Origin: Meiothermus sp. QL-1
Lineage (GTDB): Bacteria > Deinococcota > Deinococci > Deinococcales > Thermaceae
DNA: 64,000 nucleotides
Reading direction: 5' to 3'
Assembly: GCF_003351145.1 (NCBI RefSeq)
Contig: NZ_QQSV01000001.1
Span: 310,001-374,000 of the forward strand
Position 1 is the stretch's first letter, and every line of letters begins with the position of its first letter. Of the stretch, positions 16,920 to 27,596 are shown one piece after another. The notes beneath the pieces are model-generated. The model ran no database searches and was not told the DNA's origin. It saw only the letters and a list, made by a program, of their open reading frames with translations. The position numbers were made by a program, and so were the translations under genes.

Positions 16920-18186
16920 GGCCTCCCTCCAGGGCGCGTACCACCTCCCGAAAAATTCGGGAGCGCTCCTTGTAGTCTTTGAACTGGTCGAAGGAAGCGG
17001 CCAGCGGGGCCAGCAGCACGCTTCCTCTCGAAAGTCGGGCGAGGGCTATTTGCACCGCTTGCTCCAGGGCCTTTCGCCCGTCGGGCTCGCGGATTTCCAC
17101 CACCTCAACCAGCCGCTGGAATGGGGCGGCCAGCTTGGGGCCATCCCTGCCGATGGCCAGGATGAGGGCCACCTTGCGCCCGACCACCTCCTCCAGCTCC
17201 TCGGCCGGGGCCCCCTTGTCCACCCCGCCCAGCACCCAGGCCACCGGGGCAGGCGCGGCTTCCAGGGCTGTGCGCACCGCCTCGAGCCGGGTGGCGATGG
17301 AGTCGTCGATGAACTCCACTTCTCCAATCCGGGCGAAGACCTGGTAGCGGGCCTCGGGCCAAGGGGCGCTTTTGCGGAAGGGCCAGAGGTTTTCTGGGGT
17401 GGGGGCGAAGGGCCAGGGGCGGCCTGGGTCTTCCCGCAAAACGATATGGGCATAGGCCAGGGCCGCTTGCAAGGCGGCGTTGAGGTTGGTCTCGCGGGGG
17501 GTGGCCGCGGGCTCGAAGGGGTAGAGCCGGGCTGGGCTTCGGGCCGCTGCTGCCCGGATTTTCTCGTCGCGGGCGTTGTAGACCAAGGCGTCCTCGGGGG
17601 TGAGGTTCTGAATGAGCCGGAGCTTGGCCGCGTGGTACGCCTCCAGGCTTCCGTGCCGGTCCAGGTGGTCCACCCCCAGCAGGAGGAGGACCGCCACCCG
17701 AGGGCGGAACCGGTGGGTGCGCTCGAGCTGGAAACTGGAAAGCTCCGTCGCCACCACCTCGGCCTCGTCCACCACGCTCGCTAGGGGGGGGTCGATGTTG
17801 CCCCCCTCCCGCGCCTTGAAGCCCAGGGCCCGCAGGAAATGGGCGGTGAAAAGGGTGCAACTGGTCTTGCCCGCAGTACCGGTGATGCCGATCAGGGGGG
17901 TCCTGGAGTGGCGGTAGACCAGCTCCGCCTCGCCGATAATCTCGGCCCCCCCCTCCTCCAGGGCCCTGAGACGGGGGTGCGCGAGGGGGACCCCAGGGGC
18001 CGCGATCACCTGGTCGTACTGTCCCGGGGTGGGGTGGGGCTCCTGGATGAAGCCCAGGGCCCGGGCCTGGGCCACCTCCTCGGGTTTGGGCGCATCGTCG
18101 TAGAAACGGGCCTCCAGCCCGTGCCGCTTGAGGTAGCCCAGCACCCCGAGCCCGCTGCGCCCCAGGCCGTAGACCAGCCGCCTCAT
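16912..18186 (-). CDS. murD: UDP-N-acetylmuramoyl-L-alanine-D-glutamate ligase MurD
   Basis: MurD adds D-Glu to UDP-MurNAc-L-Ala. The 424-residue product starts MRRLVYGLGRSGLGVL and has the ATP loop GITGTAGKTSCTLF (near residues 105-118) and the Mur ligase middle and C-terminal domains. ATG 18186 is chosen because it overlaps the mraY stop as ATGA; an in-frame start five codons upstream would lie inside mraY. The 3' end overlaps ftsW by 8 nt. Confidence 0.96.
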   Translation of the reverse strand: MRRLVYGLGRSGLGVLGYLKRHGLEARFYDDAPKPEEVAQARALGFIQEPHPTPGQYDQVIAAPGVPLAHPRLRALEEGGAEIIGEAELVYRHSRTPLIGITGTAGKTSCTLFTAHFLRALGFKAREGGNIDPPLASVVDEAEVVATELSSFQLERTHRFRPRVAVLLLLGVDHLDRHGSLEAYHAAKLRLIQNLTPEDALVYNARDEKIRAAAARSPARLYPFEPAATPRETNLNAALQAALAYAHIVLREDPGRPWPFAPTPENLWPFRKSAPWPEARYQVFARIGEVEFIDDSIATRLEAVRTALEAAPAPVAWVLGGVDKGAPAEELEEVVGRKVALILAIGRDGPKLAAPFQRLVEVVEIREPDGRKALEQAVQIALARLSRGSVLLAPLAASFDQFKDYKERSRIFREVVRALEGGHG

Positions 18187-19049
18187 CCTCCCCCTCCCCA
18201 AAGGTGCGCCGCCAGGGCGGTGCAGAGCGCGGTGAGCCCGGTAAAGCGGAAGACCACCTTGGCCTCACTCCACCCCGAAAGCTCGAAGTGGTGGTGCAGG
18301 GGGCTCATCTTGAGAAGCCGCCGGCCGGTGCGGCGGAAGTAGGCCACCTGCACCACCACCGAGAGCACCTCCAACACCGGGACCAGGGCCACCAGCGGAA
18401 GCCAAAAGAGCCGGCCTTCCAGGATGAAGAGCCCTGCCACCAGGGCCCCCAGGGCCATGCTTCCGGTGTCCCCCATGAAGACTGTGGCCCGTGGGGCGTT
18501 GTACCATAGGAAGCCGAGCAGCGCTCCCAAGTTGGTCTGGGCCAGCGGCAGGCCCAGGAAAGGCAGCAGGATTACCGCGGTGATGCTGGCTAGAAGCCCG
18601 TCTACCCCGTCGGTGAAGTTGAAGGCATTGCAGGCGGCTATCACCACCAGGGTGAAGAGAAGGACATCCAGCAAGGGGTAGGGGGTGTACTGCACCTGCC
18701 GGACGGCCCACAGAGCAAAGACCAGGCTCATCAGGGCCTGCACCGCCAGCTTTTCCCGTGCCCGCAGCGGCCGGCGCAGCGAGCCGGCCAGGTCGTCCGC
18801 CAGACCCAGAAGGGCCATCCCCAGCACCAGCAGCCAAAGCCCGGCCCACCGGTCCCCCCCGGCCAAGGCGTAGACCACCGCCGCCGCCAGCAGGAAGGCC
18901 ACCCCCCCCATGCTGGGGGTGCCCGCCTTGGACTGGTGGCTCTGGGGGCCTTCGGCCCGCACCCGCTTGCCAAGCCCTAAGGCCTGCATCAGGGTGATCC
19001 AGATTCCGGTGAGGAACCAGCTTAGAAGGGCGGCGGCCAGGACGTTCAT
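18183..19049 (-). CDS. mraY: Phospho-MurNAc-pentapeptide translocase MraY
   Basis: MraY makes lipid I from UDP-MurNAc-pentapeptide and undecaprenyl phosphate. The 288-residue membrane protein has the conserved catalytic segments KAGTPSMGG, LGLADD (metal-binding Asp pair), AFNFTDGVDGL, FMGDTGSMALG and the cytosolic loop with HHHFE. It is clearly shorter than the 320-360 residues of most MraY proteins, mainly at the N-terminus and in loops, but no catalytic motif is missing. Starts and stops overlap its neighbours as ATGA on both sides. Confidence 0.96.
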   Translation of the reverse strand: MNVLAAALLSWFLTGIWITLMQALGLGKRVRAEGPQSHQSKAGTPSMGGVAFLLAAAVVYALAGGDRWAGLWLLVLGMALLGLADDLAGSLRRPLRAREKLAVQALMSLVFALWAVRQVQYTPYPLLDVLLFTLVVIAACNAFNFTDGVDGLLASITAVILLPFLGLPLAQTNLGALLGFLWYNAPRATVFMGDTGSMALGALVAGLFILEGRLFWLPLVALVPVLEVLSVVVQVAYFRRTGRRLLKMSPLHHHFELSGWSEAKVVFRFTGLTALCTALAAHLWGGGG

Positions 19050-19780
19050 GGGGTCTCCAGGGAAAGGTCGCGCCGCAGGACCAGCAGGCGGCCTTCTTGA
19101 AGGGTGTAGAGGTAGTCGCCATCGCTTTCCAGGCCCTCGAAGCCTCCAGGGAGGAAGCCAAGCCTCAGCCCCTCCAGGCTGAGGCGGTAGAGGCCTTCCG
19201 GACCGAGCACGTACAGCTCGTCGAGCACCACCGCCGCCCGCACAGGGCCGGGCAGGGGAATGCGCAGGCCATCCGGCAGCCGCCAGCCCTCCGCGCCAAA
19301 GGCGTATACGTACGACTCGCTGGCGGCCAGGAACGAGAAGCGGCCCTGGCGCAAGAGCCGGCGCTCCAGGTAGACCCCCTCCTCGCCCAGCCAGTAGACC
19401 CCGAGGGTGGTGCGCAAAGCGTCCTTGGCCCGGTAGGGGAGGGTGCCTAGGCCCGGGGCGAAGAGGCGGTCGGGAAGGCCGACCAGGGGGAGGGGTCTGG
19501 CCCGCACGAAGGAGGGCACCCCGGGCAGGGGCAGGCTTTCCCTTAGGAAGCCGTCCTGGTAGATGAGGAGCTGGAAGGGGTAGGCCACGAGAAGGGTCGG
19601 ACCGTTGCGGGCCACGGCTTGGGGAGGGCCAGGCAGGGCCAGGGTTAGGCCAGCGGCCCGCACCGTTCGCCCCACCACCACCCCGCCCTCAATTAGCAGG
19701 GGTGGCCCTGGCGCTGGGGCCTGCGGCTGGGGGGCGCAGGCCGCCAGGCCCAGGCCCAGCATCAGAAGACCTCTTCGCAT
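19046..19780 (-). CDS. Lipoprotein inserted in the dcw cluster, unknown function
   Basis: The 244-residue product starts MRRGLLMLGLGLAAC, a lipoprotein signal with Cys15, followed by a Pro/Ala/Gln linker. The mature part is a run of short strand-turn-strand units such as GLTLALPGPP, LYVLGPEGLYRL and YLYTLQEGRLLVLRR, and looks like a small beta-propeller. I do not know a family name. The gene overlaps the end of murF by 19 nt and the start of mraY by 4 nt (ATGA), so it is embedded in the operon where other bacteria often carry murE/murF/mraY directly. An envelope role in wall assembly is inferred from position only. Confidence 0.75.
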   Translation of the reverse strand: MRRGLLMLGLGLAACAPQPQAPAPGPPLLIEGGVVVGRTVRAAGLTLALPGPPQAVARNGPTLLVAYPFQLLIYQDGFLRESLPLPGVPSFVRARPLPLVGLPDRLFAPGLGTLPYRAKDALRTTLGVYWLGEEGVYLERRLLRQGRFSFLAASESYVYAFGAEGWRLPDGLRIPLPGPVRAAVVLDELYVLGPEGLYRLSLEGLRLGFLPGGFEGLESDGDYLYTLQEGRLLVLRRDLSLETP

Positions 19781-21063
19781 TCCCCCTCCTTGGGCCAGCG
19801 CTCCAGAATTCGCTCCAGGCCCGCGCTGCGCGAGGCCTTGAGGTAGATCAGGTCGCCCGGCTGGGCTTTTTGTTCCAGGAACTGCCCGGCCTCCTCCAGG
19901 CTCTCGAAGGCTTCGCCTCCGGCCTCGGCGGCCTGGGCCCGGGCCAGCGGACCGATGAAGATGCGGTGGGGGCTTACCTGGGCGGCCAAGCGGGCTGCCT
20001 CGAGGTGGTAGGCCAGCGCCGCCTCCCCCAGCTCGGCCATGGGGCCCAACACCAGCCACTTGCGGCCGGGCTGGGTTTTGAGGAACTCGAGCCCCGCCCT
20101 GAGAGAAAGAGGGTTAGCGTTGTAGGCGTCGTGGATGAACTCAATCCCGCCTCGCCGAAGCCGCTGCATCCGGCCCGGAGGCAGCCGAAGCTCGGCCAGC
20201 CGCTCGATGGCCTCGCTCAGGGGCCGGCCCAGCATCTCGCACACCGCCAGCGCGGCCAGCCCCCCCAGCACGGCTCCGTAGCCGGGGTAGGGCAGGTGGA
20301 CCCGGTGCTGGGCGTAGCGGAAGCGGCTGTAGTCCAGGCCAAGCTCCAGCCCTTCGGCCCGGAAGTCGCCCGTCCCGATGCCGTAGGTCTTGAGCCCCGG
20401 CCAGCCCAGCCGCTCGGCGGCCTGTGCGCTGGCAAGGCGCAGGGGGCTCACCCAAAGCAGCCAGCTTTCCTCCCTCACGACATTCTCCAGGCTCCCAAGC
20501 CCCTCCAGGTGTTCGGCCCCCAGGCCGGTCAGCACGGCGAAGTCGGGCCTGGCCAGGTAGGCCAGCTCGGCCATCTCCAGCAGGCGGTCGATGCCCAGCT
20601 CCACCACGCAGCCCTCGGCCCCCTCCAGGTGAAAGAAGAACCGGGTAAGGCCGGGGGCGTTGTTGAGGTTGCCCTCGGGCGCGGGCCAGCCTAAGGCCTG
20701 GGCGATGCAGGCCTTGGTGGTGGTCTTGCCCGAGCTGCCCCCCACCGCCAGCACCAGGCCGCTGAAGGCCTCGCGCAGGGCCCGCCCCAGGGCCACCAGC
20801 GCCCGTTCAGGCCGGCCGACCTGGACCGTGCCGGGGTGGGGCTGGTCGCTCACCACGAAAGAGGCGCCTTTGGCCAGGGCTTCCTGGGCGAAGAGCCGGC
20901 CGTGGGTCCGGGCCCCGGGCAGGGCGAAGAAGGCCACCCCTGGCCCCACCTGCCTCGAGTCCCAGTGCAGGTCGTGGGCTGGGGCCGTGGGGGGGTGCAG
21001 CCTGCCCCCGACGAGGCTGGCTACCCACTCTGCGCTTAGCTCCTTGGTCTTCCGCGCGGCCAT
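19762..21063 (-). CDS. murF: UDP-MurNAc-tripeptide-D-alanyl-D-alanine ligase MurF
   Basis: MurF adds D-Ala-D-Ala to complete the pentapeptide. The 433 residues contain the N-terminal UDP-binding domain with DSRQVGPGVAFFAL, the ATP loop VGGSSGKTTTKACIA (about residues 107-121), and the Mur C-terminal domain with DAYNANPLSLRAGL, which is typical of MurF rather than MurE. It starts 39 nt downstream of ftsI, one of the few real gaps in the cluster. murE is not beside it. Confidence 0.95.
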   Translation of the reverse strand: MAARKTKELSAEWVASLVGGRLHPPTAPAHDLHWDSRQVGPGVAFFALPGARTHGRLFAQEALAKGASFVVSDQPHPGTVQVGRPERALVALGRALREAFSGLVLAVGGSSGKTTTKACIAQALGWPAPEGNLNNAPGLTRFFFHLEGAEGCVVELGIDRLLEMAELAYLARPDFAVLTGLGAEHLEGLGSLENVVREESWLLWVSPLRLASAQAAERLGWPGLKTYGIGTGDFRAEGLELGLDYSRFRYAQHRVHLPYPGYGAVLGGLAALAVCEMLGRPLSEAIERLAELRLPPGRMQRLRRGGIEFIHDAYNANPLSLRAGLEFLKTQPGRKWLVLGPMAELGEAALAYHLEAARLAAQVSPHRIFIGPLARAQAAEAGGEAFESLEEAGQFLEQKAQPGDLIYLKASRSAGLERILERWPKEGECEEVF

Positions 21064-21102
21064 GGCTTCAAATGAGCATAATCCTCAACTTACACAACCT
21101 AC

Positions 21103-22490
21103 TCACCGGTTCACCAGTTTACTCCCCTCAGCCTCCAGACGGGGTGGGAGGCCCCACAGGGCCAGAAGACCGGCAGCAATCTCCCGGTAGATGGGGGCCG
21201 CCACCTGGGCGCCGTGGATGCGGCCTTTTGGGTGGAAGAGCACCACCACCACCGTGGCCCGCGGCTTGTCGGCGGGAACGAAGCCGGCAAAGAGCGCGGT
21301 GAAGACGCTTTGGCTGTAGCGTCCGTTTACCACCACCTGGGCGGTGCCGGTTTTGCCGGCCAGGGTGTAGCCCCTGAGCCGGGCGGTCTCGACCAGGCCC
21401 TGGGCCAGGGCAAGGCGGATTTGCTGGGCCACCTCGGGCCGGAAGACGCGGGAGCTCTGGCCGCTGCTGCCCTCGAATAGCAGGGGCGGGCGGTAGACGC
21501 CGTCGGCAGCCAGGGTGTTGTAGGCGGCGGTCAGGTGCAGGGGGGTGATCAGGAACCCCTGGCCAAAGGTGGCGTTGGCGTACTCGGCAGGCCCCCAGCG
21601 GTTTAGTGGACGGACCACCGGCGCGGTTACCTGGGCGCTTCCCCGGGGATAGCCAGCGGCTGGGGGCAGGGGGCGCGGGTCCATCAGGTGCATGCGCTCG
21701 AAGTACTGGTAGAGGGTGGCGCGGGGCAGGCGCTCGGCCAGGGTGCTGATGCCCACGTTGGAGGAGTACCTGAGCACCTCGGCCAGGGTGAGGGTCTCGG
21801 GATGGGGGACTGCATCCCCAATGGTCCACCCGCCCACCCGCCGCTGCATCGGGGCGTGGACCCGGGTGTCGAGCCGGGCTACCCCCTCCTCCAGCAGCAC
21901 CGCAGCGGTGAGGGACTTGATGGTGGAGCCGGGTTCTATGGCCTGGGTGAAGGCGTGGTTGCGCCAGGCAATGTCCTCCTCCGCGGGTCGGCGGGGGGCG
22001 GTGGGGTCGAAGGGAGGGCCGTTGGCCACTGCCAAAAGACGGCCGGTGGCCGTCTCCATCACCAGGGCCGCCCCCCAGTCGGCACGGGCAGCTTGAAGCC
22101 CCTTCCAAAGGGCCCGCTCGCTCAGGGCCTGCACCTGGGGCAGCAGGGTCAGGCGCAGGTTCTGGCCCTGGGCCAGAATGGGTTCTAGGTCGAACTCGAG
22201 CCCCGCCAGCCCCCGCCCGCTCCCCCGCTCCCCGAAGCCCACGAGCTGGCTGGCCGAGAGGCCTAGGGGGTAGAGCCGGACCTCGCTCGGGGTGCTCAGG
22301 GCCAGAGGGGTGCCGTCGGCGGCCTCGAGCCGGCCCCGCAAAGGGGGGGACTCGGCAGCCGGTGGGCGCAGCCGCAGGCTGGGGGCGTTGTGCCAGAGCA
22401 GGTAAAAGCCGTAGCCCAGGCCCCCAGCAAAGAGCAGCAGGGCCAGCAGCACGGCCCATCCCCGGCTCAGGGTGGCGGTGGTGGAGGGGG

Positions 22491-22494
<4 letters not shown>
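21103..22494 (-). CDS. ftsI: Class B penicillin-binding protein FtsI (PBP3-type transpeptidase)
   Basis: FtsI cross-links septal peptidoglycan and works with FtsW. From ATG 22494 the product has 463 residues: a membrane anchor (about 12-33), a short N-terminal module, then the transpeptidase domain with Ser190-Thr-Ile-Lys, SSN (244-246) and KTGT (381-384). Class B enzymes usually have 550-650 residues; here the dimerisation/pedestal region between the anchor and the catalytic domain is strongly reduced and no PASTA domain follows. ATG overlaps the ftsL stop (ATGA). Confidence 0.94.
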
Positions 22495-23611
<1,117 letters not shown>

Positions 23612-24046
23612 TCATCCAATCAGGCCGCGCAGGGCCTCGGGGGTGGTGGGGTTTTCCAGGAATTTGTTGATGCTCTCCCACCAGCGCGGCTCGCTCCACA
23701 GCTCCAGCCGGGTGGGGGCCCCCACCACCACCGCCTCGCCCGACTCCTCGAGGCCTGCAAACTTGCGCAGGGTGGGGGGGATGGTGATGCGGGAGGCGCT
23801 GTCCATCTGGGTTTTGTGGGCCCCCGAGTAGAGGAAGCGCACCAGCAGCTGGGCCGGTCGGTCGATGAGAGGGACGTTCTGGAGCTGGCGCTCGATGTTG
23901 CTCCAGGTGTGGAGGGGGTAGAGGTACAAGCAGCCCTCGAGGCCCCGGGTGATCACCACGCCATCCTCGATGAAGGCGCGAAAGGGTGGCGGAATAACCA
24001 CCCTTCCCTTTTCGTCGAGGCTATACTGGTACTCACCGAAGGGCAT
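23612..24046 (-). CDS. mraZ: Transcriptional regulator MraZ
   Basis: MraZ is a ring-forming double SpoVT/AbrB protein that binds repeats in front of the dcw cluster. The 144 residues show both half-motifs: DEKGRVVIPPPFR (about residues 11-23) and DSASRITIPPTLRKF (about 82-96). The start is ATG 24046, with Shine-Dalgarno CAGGAG; a longer frame exists but would run into the operator. It is the first gene of the cluster and probably autoregulates from the repeats at 24089-24210. Confidence 0.97.
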   Translation of the reverse strand: MPFGEYQYSLDEKGRVVIPPPFRAFIEDGVVITRGLEGCLYLYPLHTWSNIERQLQNVPLIDRPAQLLVRFLYSGAHKTQMDSASRITIPPTLRKFAGLEESGEAVVVGAPTRLELWSEPRWWESINKFLENPTTPEALRGLIG

Positions 24047-24088
24047 CGCGAAAGCTCCTGGGTAAAACTGAACCGCTTTCGAAACCCT

Positions 24089-24210
24089 TTCCCACCCAAG
24101 GGGCCGCTCTGGAGTGTAATCTACCACGAATTTCCCACTTTTTACCACCGGTTCCCACCCTGCTCCCACTTTTTCCCACCTTCGGTGGAAAAAGTGGGCC
24201 GATTTCCCAC
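24089..24210 (-). promoter_or_regulatory. MraZ operator: eight in-phase GTGGGA/GTGGTA boxes
   Basis: Read on the minus strand, boxes of GTGGGAA/GTGGGAG (two as GTGGTA) occur with plus-strand CAC ends at 24095, 24127, 24138, 24148, 24158, 24169, 24179 and 24210. The six central copies are 10-11 bp apart and the outer two are 31-32 bp away, so all eight lie on one face of the helix. Known MraZ operators have 3-4 such repeats about 10 bp apart. Part of the array probably overlaps the mraZ promoter. The rest of 24047-24338 holds no gene that I can support. Confidence 0.85.
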
Positions 24211-24338
24211 TTCAGGGGGTAGGCCGGGAAATTCCCTTCCCCATGGGCGAATTTTGGAATTGCTGGGCTGGGTCTTTCTATGCTGTGAGCAGAAGTTCTT
24301 TGTTTTTTACGTACATGAAGATGCCCTTAATGAAATTA

Positions 24339-24360
24339 GGGCCCGCCTGGGGGCGGGCCC
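24339..24360 (-). terminator. Terminator hairpin after rnpB
   Basis: A 9-bp GC stem (GGGCCCGCC / GGCGGGCCC) with a 4-nt loop begins 5 nt after the rnpB 3' end. The minus-strand sequence after it is T-rich but not a pure T run (TAATTTCATT). Confidence 0.75.
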
Positions 24361-24365
24361 TGAGG

Positions 24366-24725
<360 letters not shown>

Positions 24726-24732
24726 AGGTTTT

Positions 24733-24738
24733 ATTTTA
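24733..24738 (-). promoter_or_regulatory. TAAAAT -10 element for rnpB
   Basis: TAAAAT lies 7 nt before the predicted 5' end of rnpB and 2 nt after the yqeY stop. The -35 would lie inside yqeY and is not consensus. Confidence 0.5.
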
Positions 24739-24740
24739 CC

Positions 24741-25139
24741 TCAAGCGCCCCTGGTCATGCGCTCCACCACCTGCCGCACCCGCTCACCAGGGGCCGAGGG
24801 CCCCAGGGCCCTGGTCACCAGTCCGATGGCTGCCATGGGGGACTTGAGCTGGCTGAAGTCGACGTGGGCTCGGATCCAGGCCTCGATTTCCTCCTCGCTC
24901 ATCTCGCGGGGCAGGTAGCGGTCCAGAAAGGCCATCTCGAAGGCGTTCTGGTTCTCCTCGGCGGTGGCCCGCAGGGCCTTCAGGATTTTGACCGCCTCGG
25001 CATCCGGCAAGGGGCGGCCGTCCCCCTTGCGGTCCAGCTCGGCCTTGACCACCCGGGCGTAGTCGCGGCTCTGGACATCGCCGCGTTTCATGGCCTCTAC
25101 GATCTCCTTTTTGATGGCTTCGTAGATTGAGGTGCTCAT
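24741..25139 (-). CDS. yqeY: GatB/YqeY domain-containing protein
   Basis: The 132-residue product is a stand-alone YqeY domain, the helical tRNA-binding tail also found in GatB amidotransferase. It starts with an amphipathic helix (IYEAIKKEIVEAMKRGD) and has RYLPREMSEEEIEAWI in the middle, typical of the family. Its cellular role is not established. ATG 25139 is preceded by a TAGACT box at exactly 6 nt. It is divergent from purH with only 32 nt between start codons. Confidence 0.88.
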   Translation of the reverse strand: MSTSIYEAIKKEIVEAMKRGDVQSRDYARVVKAELDRKGDGRPLPDAEAVKILKALRATAEENQNAFEMAFLDRYLPREMSEEEIEAWIRAHVDFSQLKSPMAAIGLVTRALGPSAPGERVRQVVERMTRGA

Positions 25140-25145
25140 TCTTCC

Positions 25146-25151
25146 AGTCTA
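25146..25151 (-). promoter_or_regulatory. Leaderless-type promoter: TAGACT, 6 nt before yqeY
   Basis: TAGACT on the minus strand ends exactly 6 nt before the ATG at 25139. It lies only 5 bp from the oppositely directed purH -10 box, so the two promoters probably compete. Confidence 0.6.
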
Positions 25152-25156
25152 GCGCG

Positions 25157-25162
25157 TATGAT
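25157..25162 (+). promoter_or_regulatory. TATGAT -10 element before purH
   Basis: TATGAT ends 9 nt before the purH ATG at 25172, leaving room for only a 2-4-nt leader. It is back-to-back with the yqeY promoter. Confidence 0.55.
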
Positions 25163-25171
25163 GGGCCGGGT

Positions 25172-26680
25172 ATGCGCGCGCTGCTGTCTGTGTCCGACAA
25201 GACCGGCCTGGTGGAGTTTGCCCGGGGGCTTTTTGAGCTGGGGTTTGAGCTGGTCTCCACCGGTGGCACCCAGCAGGCCCTCGAGGCCGCCGGGTTGCCG
25301 GTGCTTCCTGTTTCGGCCTTCACGGGCTTTCCTGAGATATTGGGAGGGCGGGTCAAGACCCTTCACCCCCGGGTGCACGCCGGGCTGCTAGCGGCCAAGA
25401 CCCCCGCGCACGAGGCGGAGCTCGAGGCCCACGGTCTGCCCCGCATAGACCTGCTCTGCGTCAACCTATACCCCTTCCAGAAGACCCTGGCCCGGGGGTC
25501 TTCGTTCGAGGAGTGCCTCGAGCAGATTGACATCGGGGGGCCAGCCATGCTGCGCGCCGCTGCCAAGAACCACGAAGCGGTGCTCCCGGTCTGTGACCCG
25601 GCTGACTACGGCGCGGTTCTGGCGGCCCTCCGCACCGGCATCAGCAGCGAGTTTCGCAGACGCCTGGCCCAAAAGGTCTTCGCCCACACTGCGGCCTACG
25701 ACGCCGCGATTGCCGAGTTTTTGGCTTCGGAGAAGTTTCCCCCGACCCGGGTTCTGGCGCTGGAGCGGTTGCCAGGGGTGGAGCTGCGCTACGGGGAGAA
25801 CCCCCACCAGGAGGCAGCGCTGTACGCCCTTTCGGGCCAGAGGGGGGCGGTGCTTCACGGACAGCTCCTTGCGGGCAAGCCCATGGGCTTCAACAACTAT
25901 GCCGATGCCGAGGCGGCCTGGGGTCTGGTGCGGGAGTTCGAGCGGCCAGCCTGTGTGGCCGTCAAGCACGCCAACCCTTGCGGGGTGGCTTTGGCCGACG
26001 ACCCCAAGACCGCTTGGGAGCGGGCCCGGGACGCCGATGCCTTATCGGTGTATGGGGGGGTGGTGGCCTTCAACCGCCCGGTGGACCTGGCGACGGCCCA
26101 GGCCACCCGGGGGACTTTTCTTGAGGTGCTGGTGGCCCCTGGGGTGAGCCCCGAGGCGCTGGACTGGTTCCGGGCCAAAAAACCCGACCTCAGGGTGCTG
26201 GTGGCGGTCCAGGAACAGACGGACACCCTGGAGTACCGCTTCCTGAGAGGGGGGTTTTTGCTTCAGGACCAGGATACCCGGCGGTGGGAGGAGCTCGAGC
26301 TGACCTACGTGACCGAGCGGGTTCCCACCCCAGCCGAGCTGCTCGACCTTAAGTTTGCCTGGTACGTGGCCAAGCATGCCCGCTCCAACAGCATCGTGCT
26401 GGCCCGGGGAGGGGTTACGGTGGGCATCGGCACCGGGGCGGTAAGCCGCATCTGGGCTGCGGAGCGGGCCATTCAGAACGCAGGGGAAAGAGCGCGGGGG
26501 GCGGTTTTGGCTTCCGAGGCCTTCTTTCCCTTCGACGATGTGGTCCATGCAGCGGCGGCCGCGGGGGTGAGCGCCATCGTGCAGCCCGGGGGGGCCAAGC
26601 GCGATACCGAGGTGATTGCGGCCTGCAACCGGCACGGCATCGCCATGGTCTTTACCGGGTCGCGCCACTTCAAGCACTGA
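25172..26680 (+). CDS. purH: Bifunctional AICAR transformylase / IMP cyclohydrolase PurH
   Basis: PurH carries out the last two steps of IMP synthesis. The 502-residue product has the N-terminal methylglyoxal-synthase-like cyclohydrolase domain ([18 protein letters not shown], then [14 protein letters not shown]) and the C-terminal transformylase domain with [14 protein letters not shown] and [10 protein letters not shown], whose Lys-His pair is catalytic. ATG 25172 matches the family N-terminus; an in-frame start at 25127 would overlap yqeY. The stop is 7 nt from the convergent end of the EamA gene. Confidence 0.97.
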   Translation: MRALLSVSDKTGLVEFARGLFELGFELVSTGGTQQALEAAGLPVLPVSAFTGFPEILGGRVKTLHPRVHAGLLAAKTPAHEAELEAHGLPRIDLLCVNLYPFQKTLARGSSFEECLEQIDIGGPAMLRAAAKNHEAVLPVCDPADYGAVLAALRTGISSEFRRRLAQKVFAHTAAYDAAIAEFLASEKFPPTRVLALERLPGVELRYGENPHQEAALYALSGQRGAVLHGQLLAGKPMGFNNYADAEAAWGLVREFERPACVAVKHANPCGVALADDPKTAWERARDADALSVYGGVVAFNRPVDLATAQATRGTFLEVLVAPGVSPEALDWFRAKKPDLRVLVAVQEQTDTLEYRFLRGGFLLQDQDTRRWEELELTYVTERVPTPAELLDLKFAWYVAKHARSNSIVLARGGVTVGIGTGAVSRIWAAERAIQNAGERARGAVLASEAFFPFDDVVHAAAAAGVSAIVQPGGAKRDTEVIAACNRHGIAMVFTGSRHFKH

Positions 26681-26687
26681 AACGGGC

Positions 26688-27596
26688 TCAGGGCTTGGCG
26701 CTGCTTCCGGCGAGGGCGGCCTGGCTTTTGAAGACCAGCCCCACCCCCAAAAGCACCAGCAGAGCTCCCAGAAAGGTCCAGATGCCAATCTGCTCGCCGA
26801 GGAAGAGCCAGCCCAGGAAGAGCGCCAGCACCGGGTTCACGTAGGCGTAGGTGGTGACCAGGCTCAGCGGCAGGAGCCGCACAGCCAGGATGTAAGAGGT
26901 GTAGGCGATAAGCGAACCGAAGACCACAAGATAGAGGTTGGCGGCCCAGGCCAGGGCGTTGGGGGTGTCCCAGGGCTCGCCGAAGAAGAGGGAGAGGGCG
27001 AGGAAGCCCAGCCCTCCGAAAAGCTGCTGGTAGCCCGAGACCACCTCTGGGGGCAGGTGAGGGCTTCTGCGCTGGGTGTAGAGGGTGCCGCTGGCCCACA
27101 GCATGGGGGAGACGAGCAGCAGCCCGAAGGCCAGCAGGTGGTCGGGGGAGGTTGCGCGCAGCTCAGGTAGGTTCAGGACGAGAATACCCGCCAGGCCTGC
27201 AAAAAGCCCCAGGAGCAGAAGCCTGGGGGGCGAGCGCCGCTCCAGCAAGCCCTCCAGAGCAGCAGCCCAGATGGGGGTGGTGGCGATCATCAGGGCCACG
27301 TAGCCGGAGGGCACGTGCTGGCTGGCCACCAGAATGAGGCCGTTGCCGCCTACCCAAAGCAGGGTCCCTGAGAGGACCAGCCCCCCTACCTCGGCGGGGC
27401 TCAGCTGTGTGCGGAGACCCTGCCAGCGGGCGTAGAGGAGGAGGAGCAGGGCTGCGGGTATAAAGCGGGTGGCCCCCATCCAGAAAGGGGCAAAGCCGTT
27501 GCTCACCCCCACCTTGAAGGCGAGGTAGGTGCTGCTCCAGACCAAGTAGACCACCAGCAGGTGGAGTAGGCCGGTGCGGGAGAGGGAAGGGCTCAA
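26688..27596 (-). CDS. EamA/DMT-family transporter
   Basis: The 302-residue protein has ten hydrophobic helices in two EamA repeats (about residues 10-140 and 155-295) typical of drug/metabolite transporters. The first helix [19 protein letters not shown] and the [13 protein letters not shown] end are family-like. Substrate cannot be read; relatives export amino acids or other metabolites. The start is probably TTG at 27596, overlapping the stop of the uracil-DNA glycosylase gene (TTGA), because no later Met precedes the first helix. It is the second gene of a two-gene operon. Confidence 0.85.
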   Translation of the reverse strand: MSPSLSRTGLLHLLVVYLVWSSTYLAFKVGVSNGFAPFWMGATRFIPAALLLLLYARWQGLRTQLSPAEVGGLVLSGTLLWVGGNGLILVASQHVPSGYVALMIATTPIWAAALEGLLERRSPPRLLLLGLFAGLAGILVLNLPELRATSPDHLLAFGLLLVSPMLWASGTLYTQRRSPHLPPEVVSGYQQLFGGLGFLALSLFFGEPWDTPNALAWAANLYLVVFGSLIAYTSYILAVRLLPLSLVTTYAYVNPVLALFLGWLFLGEQIGIWTFLGALLVLLGVGLVFKSQAALAGSSAKP

